NCBI GenBank assembly: GCA_029964075.1
Contig: CM057135.1
Coordinates: forward strand, 3,519,001 to 3,583,000
DNA: 64,000 bases
Origin: Patiria pectinifera
Taxonomy: Eukaryota; Echinodermata; Asteroidea; Valvatida; Asterinidae
Direction of reading: 5' to 3'
Below the pieces are notes generated by a model. It made no database searches. It saw only the letters and a program-made list of their open reading frames with translations, and was not told where the DNA came from. Made by a program: the position numbers and the translations under genes. Shown here one piece after another: positions 1-10,280 of the stretch. The stretch's first letter is position 1. Every line of letters starts with the position of its first letter.

Positions 1-717
1 CCAACCACAACATTGTGACGAAGGTTGGCAGGTTCAACGACTGCATACATGGAACTCAGTTTGTGATGATCAGCTATACCCTTTGCTACCCACTCGCTGC
101 ATGCTGGAACTGTAGTGTTCTGCTTCAGTGCAATCTTAACTACACGGGGAGGGGCCCCTTGGACTGTCCACTGGACCCAGTTACCGGCCATTCGTATGCC
201 GTTGCGTGCCTCCAATATGCAATCATAGTGGTATAGAAAGTCATAGCCAAGGATTCCTTCATCGCTGATGGGGGCGACAAATGCATCCCATTGGAAGTGC
301 TGTTCACCAATCATCATGTCTTGTGGCAACACCTTCAATGTCAATGAGTTCCTTGTTTGCAGTTTCTAGTTTTGTGCTTTTGCACGGGGGTTTGAGTTCA
401 GGGCGTTTTCCAGCAGGGATCTGGCTGAAAAGTGCTGAAGAAATAATGGTCACCGCCGCTCCGGTGTCGACTAAAAGTTCGCTGTCTTGGTCGCATATCT
501 GCACTCGCAAAAATGCAGACATGCCTTGAAATTGCTGTCTACCCATTCGGATAGTGTTCTGTTCATTGGGACGGACCGGTGCCAGGCCGGACGGCACGGT
601 CCGCGTTAGTTTTCCGTCTGTATGACGACGACCTTCTTGGCCGCTAAGTCGGGGCACTTGTTTGCAAAGTGGCCGGGCTTGCCACATTTGAAACAAGTAA
701 CATGTTTCTTGGCTTCA
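1..717 (-). CDS. Ty3/Gypsy nucleocapsid knuckle and aspartic protease (partial)
   Basis: This is the 3' continuation of the gag gene at 718-1797. A retroviral zinc knuckle of the form CX2CX4HX4C lies at about 654-695, in a different frame from the end of gag. The protease frame follows, with the catalytic motif LLVDTGAAVT at about 450-476, and continues to the window edge, where ILGYDFL matches the usual protease C-terminal region. The role is maturation of the Gag-Pol polyprotein in the virus-like particle. The gag-to-protease frame change could be programmed frameshifting or decay. The pol region lies outside the window. Confidence 0.75.
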
Positions 718-1797
718 TCAGGCTTGGCGGATTTCTGCTTGTTGGCGGGCGGGCTTATCTTTGATCAGTTTGACAATTCCGTTTAACCGTCGGTCGAGGT
801 TGTCTTGGAACTGTTTAAACTGCTTTTGGTTGACGAACCCGGGATCAGCCTCAGATACTGCCTGGACGGTGTTCACACGATGTGATTTTCCCGAGCTTGT
901 GGTGTCACGGAGGCTCAGGAAGTTTTCCACCGCCGTTGTTGCCTCCTCAAGGGACTTGGGATTCGTCATGCCAACGGAAACTGCCATCTGCTGGTCGGGG
1001 AGGCCCTTCAGAAAATGGCGAAGGGCGATGCTCTCTCTGGTAACTGGATCTGCCGTAGGGTAGCCACGAAAGACGAGGCGGCGAATGTCGGCTACAAACT
1101 CCGCCAGCTTCTCCTTCGGCTGATGTCTCCTCGCTTCTAGCTGAGCGATGTAGTAATTTGGCAATTGTCGTTCGCCAAATCGTTTACCAAGCTCCTTCAC
1201 CAGGGTGTCGGACGACTTGATTGCTTCGGGATCCAGTTGCTGGTACACGTACTCGGCCGCCTTTCCACGTAGAATGCTGACAAGTCGGAAACGCTTTTCT
1301 TCCTCGGACCAGCTGCAAGCCTCGGCTAGACCCATCAGAGGTCGGACGAAGCCTTCCCATGACTTCGTGCCGTCAAATTCTCCTCGGCGAGGGAGAGGAA
1401 CATCCAGCTTATGACTCGGCTGGGTTCGGAGAGGACGGAGCTCGACTTGCTCTGCTGCTGTTGGTTTAGGGGCGTCAGCTTGTGGAACGGTGGAAGGGGC
1501 AGTACTGGGAGCAGACATCACTGGCTGTGAGTCCTTGGGCGATTTCGCTGAAACATTGGCATCTGTCTGCTCAGCCGTCGATGGGCTCTGTAATGCAGCA
1601 GTTGCTCGGAGTTGTTTCAGCTCTTTCTCCGCCTCCACTGAACGAAGCTTGAAAAGTTCGAACTGTTTTTTAAGTTCTTGGAGTTCTGCACTCTCTGCCT
1701 GTAGACTTGAATGCAGGTCGGTGTCATCATCATCATACAACGACTGTAACCTGCAAGATTTTAGCTTGGCAGGCATGTTGGCTGCTGATACTGACAA
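718..1797 (-). CDS. gag: Ty3/Gypsy retrotransposon Gag
   Basis: A 359-residue Gag-like protein. The N-terminal third is a charged coiled coil (LQELKKQFELFKLRSVEAEKE) followed by a Ser/Thr/Pro-rich linker. From about residue 135 comes a retrotransposon capsid domain, marked by FDGTKSWEGF, ACSWSEEEKRFRLVSILRG and the later LPNYYIAQLEARRHQPKE and FLKGLPD. The order is Gag, zinc knuckle, protease on the minus strand, with LTR and primer-binding site upstream at higher coordinates. That is a 5'-complete Ty3/Gypsy layout. The first ATG of the open frame was taken as the start; it lies about 125 bp inside the primer-binding site. Confidence 0.8.
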   Translation of the reverse strand: MSVSAANMPAKLKSCRLQSLYDDDDTDLHSSLQAESAELQELKKQFELFKLRSVEAEKELKQLRATAALQSPSTAEQTDANVSAKSPKDSQPVMSAPSTAPSTVPQADAPKPTAAEQVELRPLRTQPSHKLDVPLPRRGEFDGTKSWEGFVRPLMGLAEACSWSEEEKRFRLVSILRGKAAEYVYQQLDPEAIKSSDTLVKELGKRFGERQLPNYYIAQLEARRHQPKEKLAEFVADIRRLVFRGYPTADPVTRESIALRHFLKGLPDQQMAVSVGMTNPKSLEEATTAVENFLSLRDTTSSGKSHRVNTVQAVSEADPGFVNQKQFKQFQDNLDRRLNGIVKLIKDKPARQQAEIRQA

Positions 1798-1904
1798 GCA
1801 GAAAAATCAGAGTCTAAAGCTGGGAGATCCGTTCAGTGGAGGGGTACATGAAGTGACTTAATTAAAAGTCATGGTATAGTTCGATGGTGTGTGTAAGTTC
1901 GTAT

Positions 1905-1921
1905 CCCAGCGCTTGCCACCA
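1905..1921 (-). other. Reverse-transcription primer-binding site
   Basis: Read on the minus strand, TGGTGGCAAGCGCTGGG directly follows the LTR end. Its complement ends in CCA and resembles a tRNA T-arm plus acceptor 3' end. One base (1922) separates it from the LTR terminal dinucleotide. Position and TGG start are as expected for minus-strand priming of a Ty3/Gypsy element. The primer tRNA was not identified. Confidence 0.7.
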
Positions 1922-1922
1922 G

Positions 1923-2760
1923 TGTAACGTCTCTCTACGGTGAGAGACATTATCACATAAGAGTCAGATACAAATATCTTACACACACACACTAGTACTT
2001 TATTCGGGATTATTTACATCTCAGCTCAATAGAGGGCGCACTATATACAATGTAAAGTTAAGGCGTACATGATTATCTGTGTACAGACGTAGGGTCTATG
2101 GCCATTGAGTGGACAGCTCGATAATCTACGTGTACATGTACATGGCAGGAACTCTGTCGGGGTCAGAGCCCAGATCAACAATCTAATGCATCATAATGCG
2201 GGAGCTCAGTGTAGGTCAGAGCTCAGCTTCATAATCTACTGGGGAAGAGCCCAGTACAACAATGACCAGATATGCCATTTCTGCGCGCTTTATATAGACT
2301 TTTGGGTGCGCGTCTTAGCCAATGGGAGCATTGGATTCTGGTGGTTATGAATAATGCATCCGTGTACAAAGGCATGGGGAAAGTTCTCTATGGGAGATTT
2401 GTACACGGCTGACTTAGACAATCTACTGGAAGAAAGTCCGAGAGCAGTGGTTAGCGGGCGAAGCAGGATCACTCGTGGGTGCGTTACGGGGAACTGATCC
2501 TCAAGGAAAAGGGAAAGGGAATAACTTCTCGGTACATAGGCTTGTGTACAAGACTTAGTCTCTAGACTAGTTAGGATTCTACACACTAATGCTATGGAGT
2601 AAAACTATGAGATGAAGGACGTAACCTGACCTCTAGCTACCGTAGGTCTCGGCCAGTGGGTTAGCGGGACACACTCGCTGGGGTGTACGGGGTCACTCAG
2701 GGGTGAATACACGGGTAGGGTTTAGCGAGCCACATTCGCTAAATGCTCGGGGTCAATGTT
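1923..2760 (-). repeat. 5' LTR of the Ty3/Gypsy element (upstream edge undefined)
   Basis: In plus-strand reading the LTR begins TGTAACG at 1923. Reading the element's direction, a TATA box lies at 2288-2296 and an AATAAA signal at 1999-2004, giving R of roughly 2265-1980 and U5 of 1980-1923. Three diverged copies of a TTAGCGG...CACTCG...ACGGGG motif at about 2451, 2657 and 2717 look like U3 enhancer repeats, so U3 reaches at least 2760. I could not find the outer LTR end or a target duplication; the second LTR is outside the window. Confidence 0.6.
2288..2296 (-). promoter_or_regulatory. LTR TATA box
   Basis: The minus strand reads TATATAAAG, a canonical TATA box, about 285 bp upstream of the poly(A) signal of the same LTR. 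It probably drives the gag transcript. Confidence 0.6.
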
Positions 2761-4365
2761 GGTCGGATGCGAGGTAAGGTGTGTGAGGGGAATTCGCATC
2801 GACTCCGGGGAAAGGTGGAGGGAAAATGGCTAAGTCCTAAGTACATGTCCCATGGCGGTACATGTTCAATAGCTGTGAGTGCTACATGCATTGCGCGCTA
2901 TACAATAGCGTACATGTACTGCACACTTGTACGTGTGTCTAAAACTTCGTGGTAAGCTTCGCGCTGTGTGAGGGCACACAGGATCGCTGCAAGCATTACG
3001 TTGTGCACGGAGTGGAATGGATTGGTTGGGAAAGAAGTAAACTACGCAATTTGCGGGAACGCAACAATATGTAAACAACTTCAGCTGCCACAGTACAAAA
3101 AGAAATAGTCACAGCAAGTCATCTGCAGCGGATATGCACAAGCGTTTGTGTTGTTTACGCAGAGCAAAATGAAACATTCATTTACTGATTCATTTACTGT
3201 GTGTTTTGGTTTTTGGCGTATCAGCTTCGATAACACACCTGTATAGAATACAAATACAGCATTGCCAATAGCCGTACAAAAGTCATACAAACTTTCGAGC
3301 TTTCCATAGATGTGTGACAAACACTTTGTTCATGGAGTCAGCGCTCTTGGATTGTACTTCCCATTTGAATGATGGCATTGAATAAAAATAAGCAAACCCA
3401 AATTACTAAATATTGATTAGGTTCAGACAAGGATGCACATTCATCATTGACTTTTGAAAGTTTAAGTGTATACTGATAACGTCTAACTTCTGGTTGGATG
3501 ACATCACATTATTGCCCATGGGTTGCTTCTGTTTGGCATGCATACATTACAAATTAGTAACAAAAGTTCATCCAGGTAGATTAATGAGCAAAACAAAAAT
3601 AACACAAAATGTACATCCTTTTATTTTAAGCGGATAGTTATTTGAAGACCAGCTCATTGCTAGACGGAATATTTTAAAATAACCATGTCAAGGCCAAAGA
3701 TTTAACACGATAGGTAAAGTTTGAGAGCAATTTCCAGAGGTACAGTAGCCTAACACTTGGACAGTGTGCAGAAACATTGTAAATACATATACAGAAAAAA
3801 TGGCAAAAGCAAAAACCTTAATAAGTGGCGTTCAGGGCGTTTTCCTTTGGGGGCTACCTCAAGGACCGAGTGTGCTGTATTTTGCTAAACACGTGTATGA
3901 GTATGGCCATCGTTATTGCAGTTCTTTGTGCACGCAGTGCTATTGTTTTGACAATGTCTCATAGACTTGTGTGTGGACAAACTGATTTTGACGATTTTTC
4001 TGTAAGTAGCCGCCATTTCTTAATTAAGGCTTTATTTTCAATGCCGTTTTTTACCATATATCACCAAGATCTCGTAAGTTGTATTTTGGGAATATCTTAA
4101 AACAATTTCAACATGTCTCCCCAATTTTGGGAAATATATGTCGGAGAAAGAGTAAAGGTATTTTGGACCACCCTGTGTGGTGGCATCCACATGTGTAATG
4201 CGACTGTTTGGAGAATCAATTTCGCTCAAATTAATTCGGCAAAGGCACAACAAACATTGCCTTGTCTTCTGTTTTACGAACAACACATTTTTCATTCAAC
4301 ATAGTTACACTAACAGCCCTAGCTGCTTGCTCTTCCAATGACACCCTGTGAATAAACGGTGACTG
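2761..4365. other. Gene-free stretch
   Basis: Only short ORFs without recognisable motifs occur here, plus AT-rich DNA and scattered TACATGTAC-type words. The first few hundred bases may still belong to the LTR U3. I see no gene. Confidence 0.5.
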
Positions 4366-4511
4366 CTCTATGTTCCGACACCCCTATGTTCCGACAACCT
4401 AGATTCTGTTACTCCCGGTTAGGGTTAGGGTTAGGGGTAGGGTTAGGGTTAGGGGTAGGGTTAGGAATAGGAATATGTGCAGTCGGAACATAGGGGTGTC
4501 GGAACATAGAG
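4366..4511. mobile_element. Small inverted-repeat element with telomere-like core
   Basis: Arms at 4366-4395 (plus) and 4482-4511 (minus) are near-identical inverted copies, each holding two CTATGTTCCGACA units. Between them, at about 4420-4465, are TTAGGG and TTAGGGG repeats. The inverted ends suggest a MITE or foldback with a telomere-like core rather than a plain telomere relic. Confidence 0.6.
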
Positions 4512-4865
4512 GTGTAACCGAATAAACTGTGATCTTATAGCAATCTGCCTGTCTGTGAAGAGATGTTCTTGAATGCGCCTCAGGACATGCACCAGCACAT
4601 GCACCAGCACATGCACACTATAACTGCAATATTACAAGAGCCTTGATGCTGCATCCTTGAGTTGCACTATGGAGTAATTTCGCTTGGAAGAACTATGGTA
4701 GTGTTCACTATGATAAAGTCTACCACTGTACTTAAACCTCTCATAGTAATGAGCCTCATCATTTTTTTAACTGGTAATCAAAGTGATAGTCTATTGCAAG
4801 CCGATCTTCAACATGAAGCTGGCCAACTACAGCCTTACCCAGCAACTCAGTGTCTCCGATTTGTC

Positions 4866-5520
4866 TTCTTATTACAGGACGGTATGCACCAACATGGGTG
4901 GGTCGAGCATATAAGTCTTTGCAAGCATCACTCGCTTCATCCATGCAGACCTTTGCAGATGTTGAGTCCCTCTGTAAAGCTGGAAATTGACAGCTAGCTG
5001 CTGAGGAACAAACTGTGTACCATGAATCAACTTTAAAAGAAGTCGGTTGTTCCCCTCAAATTGGAATGCAGAATTTGACCAAGCAGGTCCCCAGGAAGCA
5101 ACACTGTTATAGATGGCAGAGCAGGTGTACATTAAATGAAACATTTTCTTTTCCATACAGCTCAGCAGTATAGATCACACATTTCTCTATAGCAAGGTCT
5201 GCCTTTTCTTGATCACTGGCATTTACTTCATTCTGATGGAGAGTGTGAAGCCCATACACAAGAAGGAACCAGTGGTTTAGATACCTAATAGGTAGTATAT
5301 TCTTCAGCACAAAGAGAGAGTAAAAATGTAGAAAAGACCTAAGTTCAGAGGCCTTCCAAAACTTCCTAGTCTCAAGTTTTCTTGGCACCCTTGACAGCTC
5401 TTGTGGTGGTTCTATCGCCATAAGTCGTTGATTGACATCATTCATTTTTGTTACGATGTACCATGCTTGCCGATGGTTTGTGTTTTCAAACCCCAAGAAG
5501 CACGCAGTGCATATAGTCAA
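4866..5520 (-). pseudogene. DUF4218-like transposon protein fragment
   Basis: Two overlapping minus-strand frames make one decayed protein. The first (5520-5107) contains RVPRKLETRKFWKASELRSF then a hydrophobic FYSLFVLKNILPIRYLNHW block and NVHLLCHL. The second (5156-4872) continues with SWGPAWSNSAFQFEGNN and KLIHGTQ. The order KASE, NHW, H-LLCHL, WGP..S.F.FE matches the DUF4218-type C-terminal region of tnp2/EnSpm-like transposon proteins common in invertebrates. Start, transposase core and end are missing, so this is a remnant. It is related in type to the transposase at 58.8-61.4 kb. Confidence 0.6.
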
Positions 5521-6078
5521 TTGAAAGAGTCATTGAAAGAGAAAAAGACGAAACATTGCATAGTACATGTTAATCAGCTGTTGTTTACTCTGAAAGTGAT
5601 TTATCAACACGAAGTTGGGCTTCTTTTTTTAAGCTTAACCACAAAATGGCACCTGTGTATTTCCAACATCAGTGTGCCTCTTTTCTTTCTGTTGACAGAT
5701 TCTTTTAGGTCAATCTGGCAAAAATGTGTTCATTGTTCCATCGCAGTTGCCCAAAATACTTTTCTCCTTGACGATGAACCATAGAAAGTGTTCATGCACA
5801 GACCAACATGTAGAAGTGTGCATTATAAACAACCACAGGAATTATCAACAGCCACAGGATTAACTTGAGAATCTTGACATGGTTGGGAAAGAGGGAAACT
5901 CAGTTGTTACACAATGAAGAACTGTAAATAATTACTGTCAAACTGGTGAACCCTGGAATTAACGAATATTTTCTTGCATTTTAGAGTAACAGTGTTGGAT
6001 TCAATTTTAAATGTTAGAAAAATAAAATACTTGTTAGATTTGAAATTCTATCAAATTATTTTTGACTATTTTAAATCA
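5521..6078. other. Gene-free stretch
   Basis: Contains one plus-strand ORF of about 127 residues (5401-5784) with no motif, antisense to the DUF4218-like fragment at its start. Nothing else is recognisable. Confidence 0.4.
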
Positions 6079-7003
6079 TTACAAAATGACTATTCTCACT
6101 TCCTGATCATCGGAAATCGCATCATCTTCATCCAAGTGATCCCGGCCATCCGGATCGGAATCATCAGCTGGATCTGGACCTTCATCTGGATCAGAATCAT
6201 CACCTGGATTAGGACCTCCATCCGGAACGGCATCTTCACCCAGAGCAGGATCTTTGTCTGGATCGGAATCATCAGCTGGATCTGGACCTCCGTCTGGATC
6301 AGAATCATCGGCTGGATCTGAACCTCTGTCTGGATCGGAATCATCAGCTGGATCTGAACCTCTGTCTGGATCGGAATCATCACCCGGATCAGGACCTTTG
6401 TCTGGATCGGAATCATCAGTTGGATGTTGACCTCCGTCTGGATCGGCATCATCACCCGGATAAGGACCTTCGTCTGGATCGGAATCATCAGCTGGATCTG
6501 GACTTCCGTCTGGATCGCAAACATCACCCGTATCAGGACCTTTGTCTGGATCGGAATAATCAGCTGGATCTGGACCTTTCGTCTGGATCGAAATCAACAC
6601 CTGGATCTGGACAGCCGTCTAGATTTAAATCATCGCCTGGATCCTAGACTCTGTCTGGATCTGGCTTTCGGCCTCTTTGCGGATCTGGGTCTTCATATGG
6701 ATTCGAACCAATACCTAGATTTATGGCAATGTCTGGATACAGACCATATCTTGGATCCGAGTTGTCACTTGGGTTTCGATAGACACTTTGATAACTGTTA
6801 TTTGCTTCTTGGTCATCACTGGAAAATAGGGCATCATCATCAGGAAGTGCAGGTGGATATTGGTTGCCACTCGGATCTGGGTTGTTAGCTGGATGTACAT
6901 GAATGCACTCAGCTGCGTCATTGGTGATGATAACTTGTGGGTTAACTGGTGCAAGGTTGTTAGATACACTGGGATCTGGGTTGATTTGACTGTCTTCGGA
7001 GGC
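6079..7003 (-). pseudogene. Acidic DPDDSD-repeat protein exon, interrupted by the Polinton
   Basis: The minus strand encodes tandem 12-residue units of the type PDPADDSDPDGG (36-bp DNA unit, about 14 copies, 6120-6600). The tail has DEDDAISDDQEV. Upstream the frame continues non-repetitively (LPDDDALFSSDDQE, NPDPSG) up to the Polinton target site. A TAG stop near 6649 and a frameshift near 6590 break it. Across the insertion the frame and a TTTGTAG splice acceptor appear to continue at about 19,985. The product would be highly acidic, disordered and possibly calcium-binding. Function unknown; expanded repeats can also arise by slippage, so a real protein is inferred only. Confidence 0.5.
6120..6650. 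repeat. 36-bp minisatellite
   Basis: Tandem variants of a 36-bp unit that on the plus strand starts GGATCGGAATCATCAGCTGG, about 14 copies. The unit is a multiple of three, so it keeps the acidic minus-strand frame. Confidence 0.85.
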
Positions 7004-7009
7004 TGCTGG

Positions 7010-7255
7010 AGTAGGGAGATGGTCAGGTTCTATTCCAAATCCCCAAATATACCTCCCTCTCTCCCAATATATCTACCTCTCTCCCAATATATCTCCCTCT
7101 CTCCCAATACCTCTCTTCTCTCCCCCAAATATCTTTCCTCTCTCCCACTATATCTCTCTCTCTCCAAATATATATCTCTCTCTCCCAATATCTCTCTTCT
7201 CTCCCAATATATATCTCTCTCTCCCAATATATCTCTCTGTCTCTGAGTTGTTATA
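7010..7255 (+). repeat. Left terminal inverted repeat of the Polinton
   Basis: Terminal 40 bp match the inverted right end with two visible mismatches. They are followed by microsatellite-like CTCTCTCCCAATAT blocks that also match the right end for about 140 bp. Beyond that the block array is longer on this side. Confidence 0.85.
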
Positions 7256-7578
7256 TTATAAGTGGAGGGTACGGTGCCAAAAACCCCTAATATCTCCCTC
7301 TCTCTAGGCACCAGACCAGAGAGACCAGCATCAGTCGCCGTCTTGGAGATCTCTACCTAGACTCACAGCGACTGGTGCGCCCTCTATCAATACTTACAAA
7401 TAAATAAACAAACAACTTTTTTATGTTTACACGTCTAAGTTTTTCACTAGTCCTGAATCCTCCAATTTCAATACGATTTTGCACACCCCCTAGGGAGTTA
7501 GGGTTAATAACGGCTGACTTTACCTTTAAAAACATGTAACTTTAACAAAATATAATTTAAAAAAAAAGATAAAAAATA

Positions 7579-7805
7579 ATGTCAAAGTTCTATTAAACTA
7601 AAGGGAACTGTCAGTTCTCTTTTCTTTGTCAAACAAATTTTATTCATAAGCATGATGTCAGAGTTCTATTGAACTAAAGGGAACTGCCAGTTCTCTTTTC
7701 TTTGTCAAACAAATTGTATTCATAAGCATGATTTCAGAGTTCTATTGAACTAAAAGGAACTGCCAGTTCTCTTTTCTTTGTCAAACAAATTGTATTCATA
7801 AGCAC
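7579..7805. repeat. 81-bp tandem repeat, three copies
   Basis: Three near-identical units, each with GTTCTATTGAACTAAAGGG, a GGAACTGCCAGTTC palindrome and TTTGTCAAACAAATT. They lie in the gene-free left arm of the Polinton (7260-8960). The rest of that arm shows no coding sequence. Confidence 0.85.
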
Positions 7806-8968
7806 GATGTCATATTTTTATTGCACTTAATAGAATTTCCTAACATTTTTTGGGTTTACAGTTTTTTGGCACTGGATGCTATTCATCAATATGTAATTCT
7901 CCAATGGGGAGTGGTGGTGGATTACGAAAATGGTGATGAAGGGCTTTTACAGCTTCACTCAAATGAGGAGACGCTATCAGGTTTTTGTTTTGCCTAACTA
8001 CATGTACTTGCAAGCACTAAACAAATCTCCAACGCACCCTTCGCTGAACAAGGAAACGGTTCTGTTCTCCTTTCTCAGATCTTTACCACTATAAGTCAAG
8101 TCTATGGTCTCCATAGTGGACTTGATTTTAAAAACACAGAGATAAAAAACAAATAATTAATACAATGGCATATATTTTTATCATTTTTTTTTATCAAAGT
8201 ATTAAGACAACTATTTGTCGGCGGTCAATATTGCTGTTTATCAAGAAAAGTTGTTTTTACACATCTATATACAAACTGTAAAAATACAGCAAACCTACGT
8301 TTTACGTGTAAGATGTTAGTAAATATCTGTGGGTTGCTCTGGAGTCTTTGCAAAACCTAGCGTTGTATGCGATGTCGACTGCTCTGGGCATATACGCAAA
8401 ATAACCGCTCCCTAAATGCGGTGTAGTTGTATATACGTGCTATCATAGAATGCTGACACATAGGCCTAGTGCAAAACGCGGAACAAAAGACTAAGTACAA
8501 TGAGTCAACCTGTTTTGCAGAACTGCACGAGGCCATCTTCTGTGTATAAAGTCTGGCAAAGGTGACCCTTTATACGAAAGTAAATGTCATATTTATTTCT
8601 ACGCTATGACAGGTGAAGGTAAACTATAGAATATTACGACTGAGGTCACACGCAAATAGGTATGGAGCGCCGATGGTATGGATATCGCCAATCGTACATT
8701 GAATAAAAAAAAACCCCTTTATTTAACAAAATAAATCATTTATAATATATGAATCTTTTCCAGAGTGAACACACTGAGCTATCGGATAAAACAGATCAAT
8801 GCGATCACCAGATTTTTATCGAGAATGGATTCCTAATTTTTTAAACCTGCGGTGAAATAATATCACGTTACTTTGATTTTTCGGCAGAAAATGCTCAAGG
8901 ACACATGAATCAATCGGTTTTTTCTAAAAAAGAATCAAAAGACAAATATTAAGAAAACGTTTTTAGAC

Positions 8969-9238
8969 ATGTCTCCACAGCAAGACTCAGAAGACATCCA
9001 AGAAACGATCAATAAATATAACGAGCTTGTTAATTACAAAACATTGAGGGGAAACGGATGTGTCAAAAGATCATTAATAGCCGCGTGTTTTCATCATGTC
9101 GTTCGATTAGACAAAGAACGAGTTGGAGCTAAAAAGTGACTCAAAATCAATTTCATATAGCCTTAGAAAGATACGATGAACACTACAATAAAGGCGGGGC
9201 CGAGTGTACCACCCTCAGAGGTCAAATAGAGGTATAAC
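8969..9238 (+). pseudogene. Small conserved Polinton protein, copy 1
   Basis: Starts MSPQQDSEDIQETINKYN and runs through RSLIAACFHHVVRLDKERVG, then ends early because bases are lost relative to copy 2. The reading resumes as YDEHYNKGGAE to 9238. The helix pattern (basic R, IAAC, HHV, V.L) resembles half of a TFIIB/cyclin-type fold as in viral late transcription factors; this is a weak by-eye resemblance. Function unknown. Confidence 0.5.
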
Positions 9239-9261
9239 TCGGTGGATCGCTTTCATAATGT

Positions 9262-9596
9262 TTATTTACCGAGAATTCGAACTTGTAAGTTTTTCGATAA
9301 GAGATTTTTTCCTTTTGTCAGCTGTTCGTCTACCCGTTTTTTAACTTCTTTTTCAAAGTCTGAATCGTTTTTAATTTTTTGAAGCTTTGTGCTGGTCTTT
9401 GTTCTTTTTTTTTGCTTAAGCTCGTTACATTTTGCGAGCTCTCTCGTAATCAATAAAAACTCTTCGTGCGATATATCTCCGTCGTTGATGGCTTGAGACA
9501 CGTATTCTTCAATCGTGTTAAGTTTGGAGTCCGCTAATATTTTAATCTGGTCGTGCTTTTTCAGCTTGGCGGATAATCGCTTAGACGCGATTCTGA
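9262..9596 (-). pseudogene. 3' fragment of the hydrophobic Polinton gene, duplicated copy
   Basis: Encodes the C-terminal half only (SKLNTIEEYVSQAINDGDIS, then a Lys-rich coiled coil). It is truncated by the tandem-duplication junction at about 9596; residues upstream of the junction in the same frame are unrelated. The full copy is at 10,281-10,941. Confidence 0.7.
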
Positions 9597-9982
9597 CAGG
9601 TGAAGGTAAACTATAGAATATTACAACTGAGGTCACACGCAAATAGGTATGGAGCGCCGATGGTATGGATAGTATAAAATGAGCAAAAAGGTATGGAGCG
9701 CCAATCGTACATTTAATAAATAAAAAAAACCTTTATTTAACAAAATAAATCATTTATAATATATGAATCTTTTCCAGAGTGAACACACTGAGCTATCGGA
9801 TAAAACAGATCAATGCGATCACCAGATTTTTATCGAGAATGGATTCCTAATTTTTTAAACCTGCGGTGAAATAATATCACGTTACTTTGATTTTTCGGCA
9901 GAAAATGCTCAAGGACACATGTATCAATCGGTCTTTTCTAAAAAAAGAATCAAAAGACAAATATTAAGAAAACGTTTTTAGA

Positions 9983-10257
9983 CATGTCTCCACAGCAAGA
10001 CTCAGAAGACATCCAAGAAACGATCAACAAAATATAACGAGCTTGTTAATTACTAAACATTGAGAGGAAACGGATGTGCCAAAAGATCATTAATAGCCGC
10101 GTGTTTTCATCATGTCGTTCGATTAGACAAAGAACGAGTTGGAGATTTATTAAAAGTGACTCAAAATCAATGTAATATAGCCTTAAAAAGATACGATGAA
10201 CACTACAATAAAGGCGGGGCCGAGTGCACCGCCCTCAGAGGTCAAATAGAGGTATAA
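9983..10257 (+). pseudogene. Small conserved Polinton protein, copy 2
   Basis: Same protein as copy 1. Here the 5' part has an extra A (ATCAACAAAATAT) and a TAA stop. The central and 3' parts are intact from about 10,060: RSLIAACFHHVVRLDKERVG, DLLKVTQNQ, YDEHYNKGGAE. A third, partial copy starts at about 43,150. Conservation of the centre across copies suggests it was once functional. Confidence 0.5.
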
Positions 10258-10280
10258 CTCGGTGGATCGCTTTCATAATG

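Noticed and set aside
4420-4465. Chromosome-end telomere
   Set aside because: The TTAGGG block is short, internal and bounded by inverted arms.
6096-6527. Ile/Gln-rich repeat ORF (IQTEVQIQLMIP-type units)
   Set aside because: Alternative frame of the 36-bp repeat; the acidic frame continues into non-repeat sequence and this one does not.
7030-7311. Arg/Glu-rich ORF (repeated REERYLGER-type units)
   Set aside because: It is a translation of the CTCTCTCCCAATAT microsatellite in the Polinton terminal repeat, not a gene.
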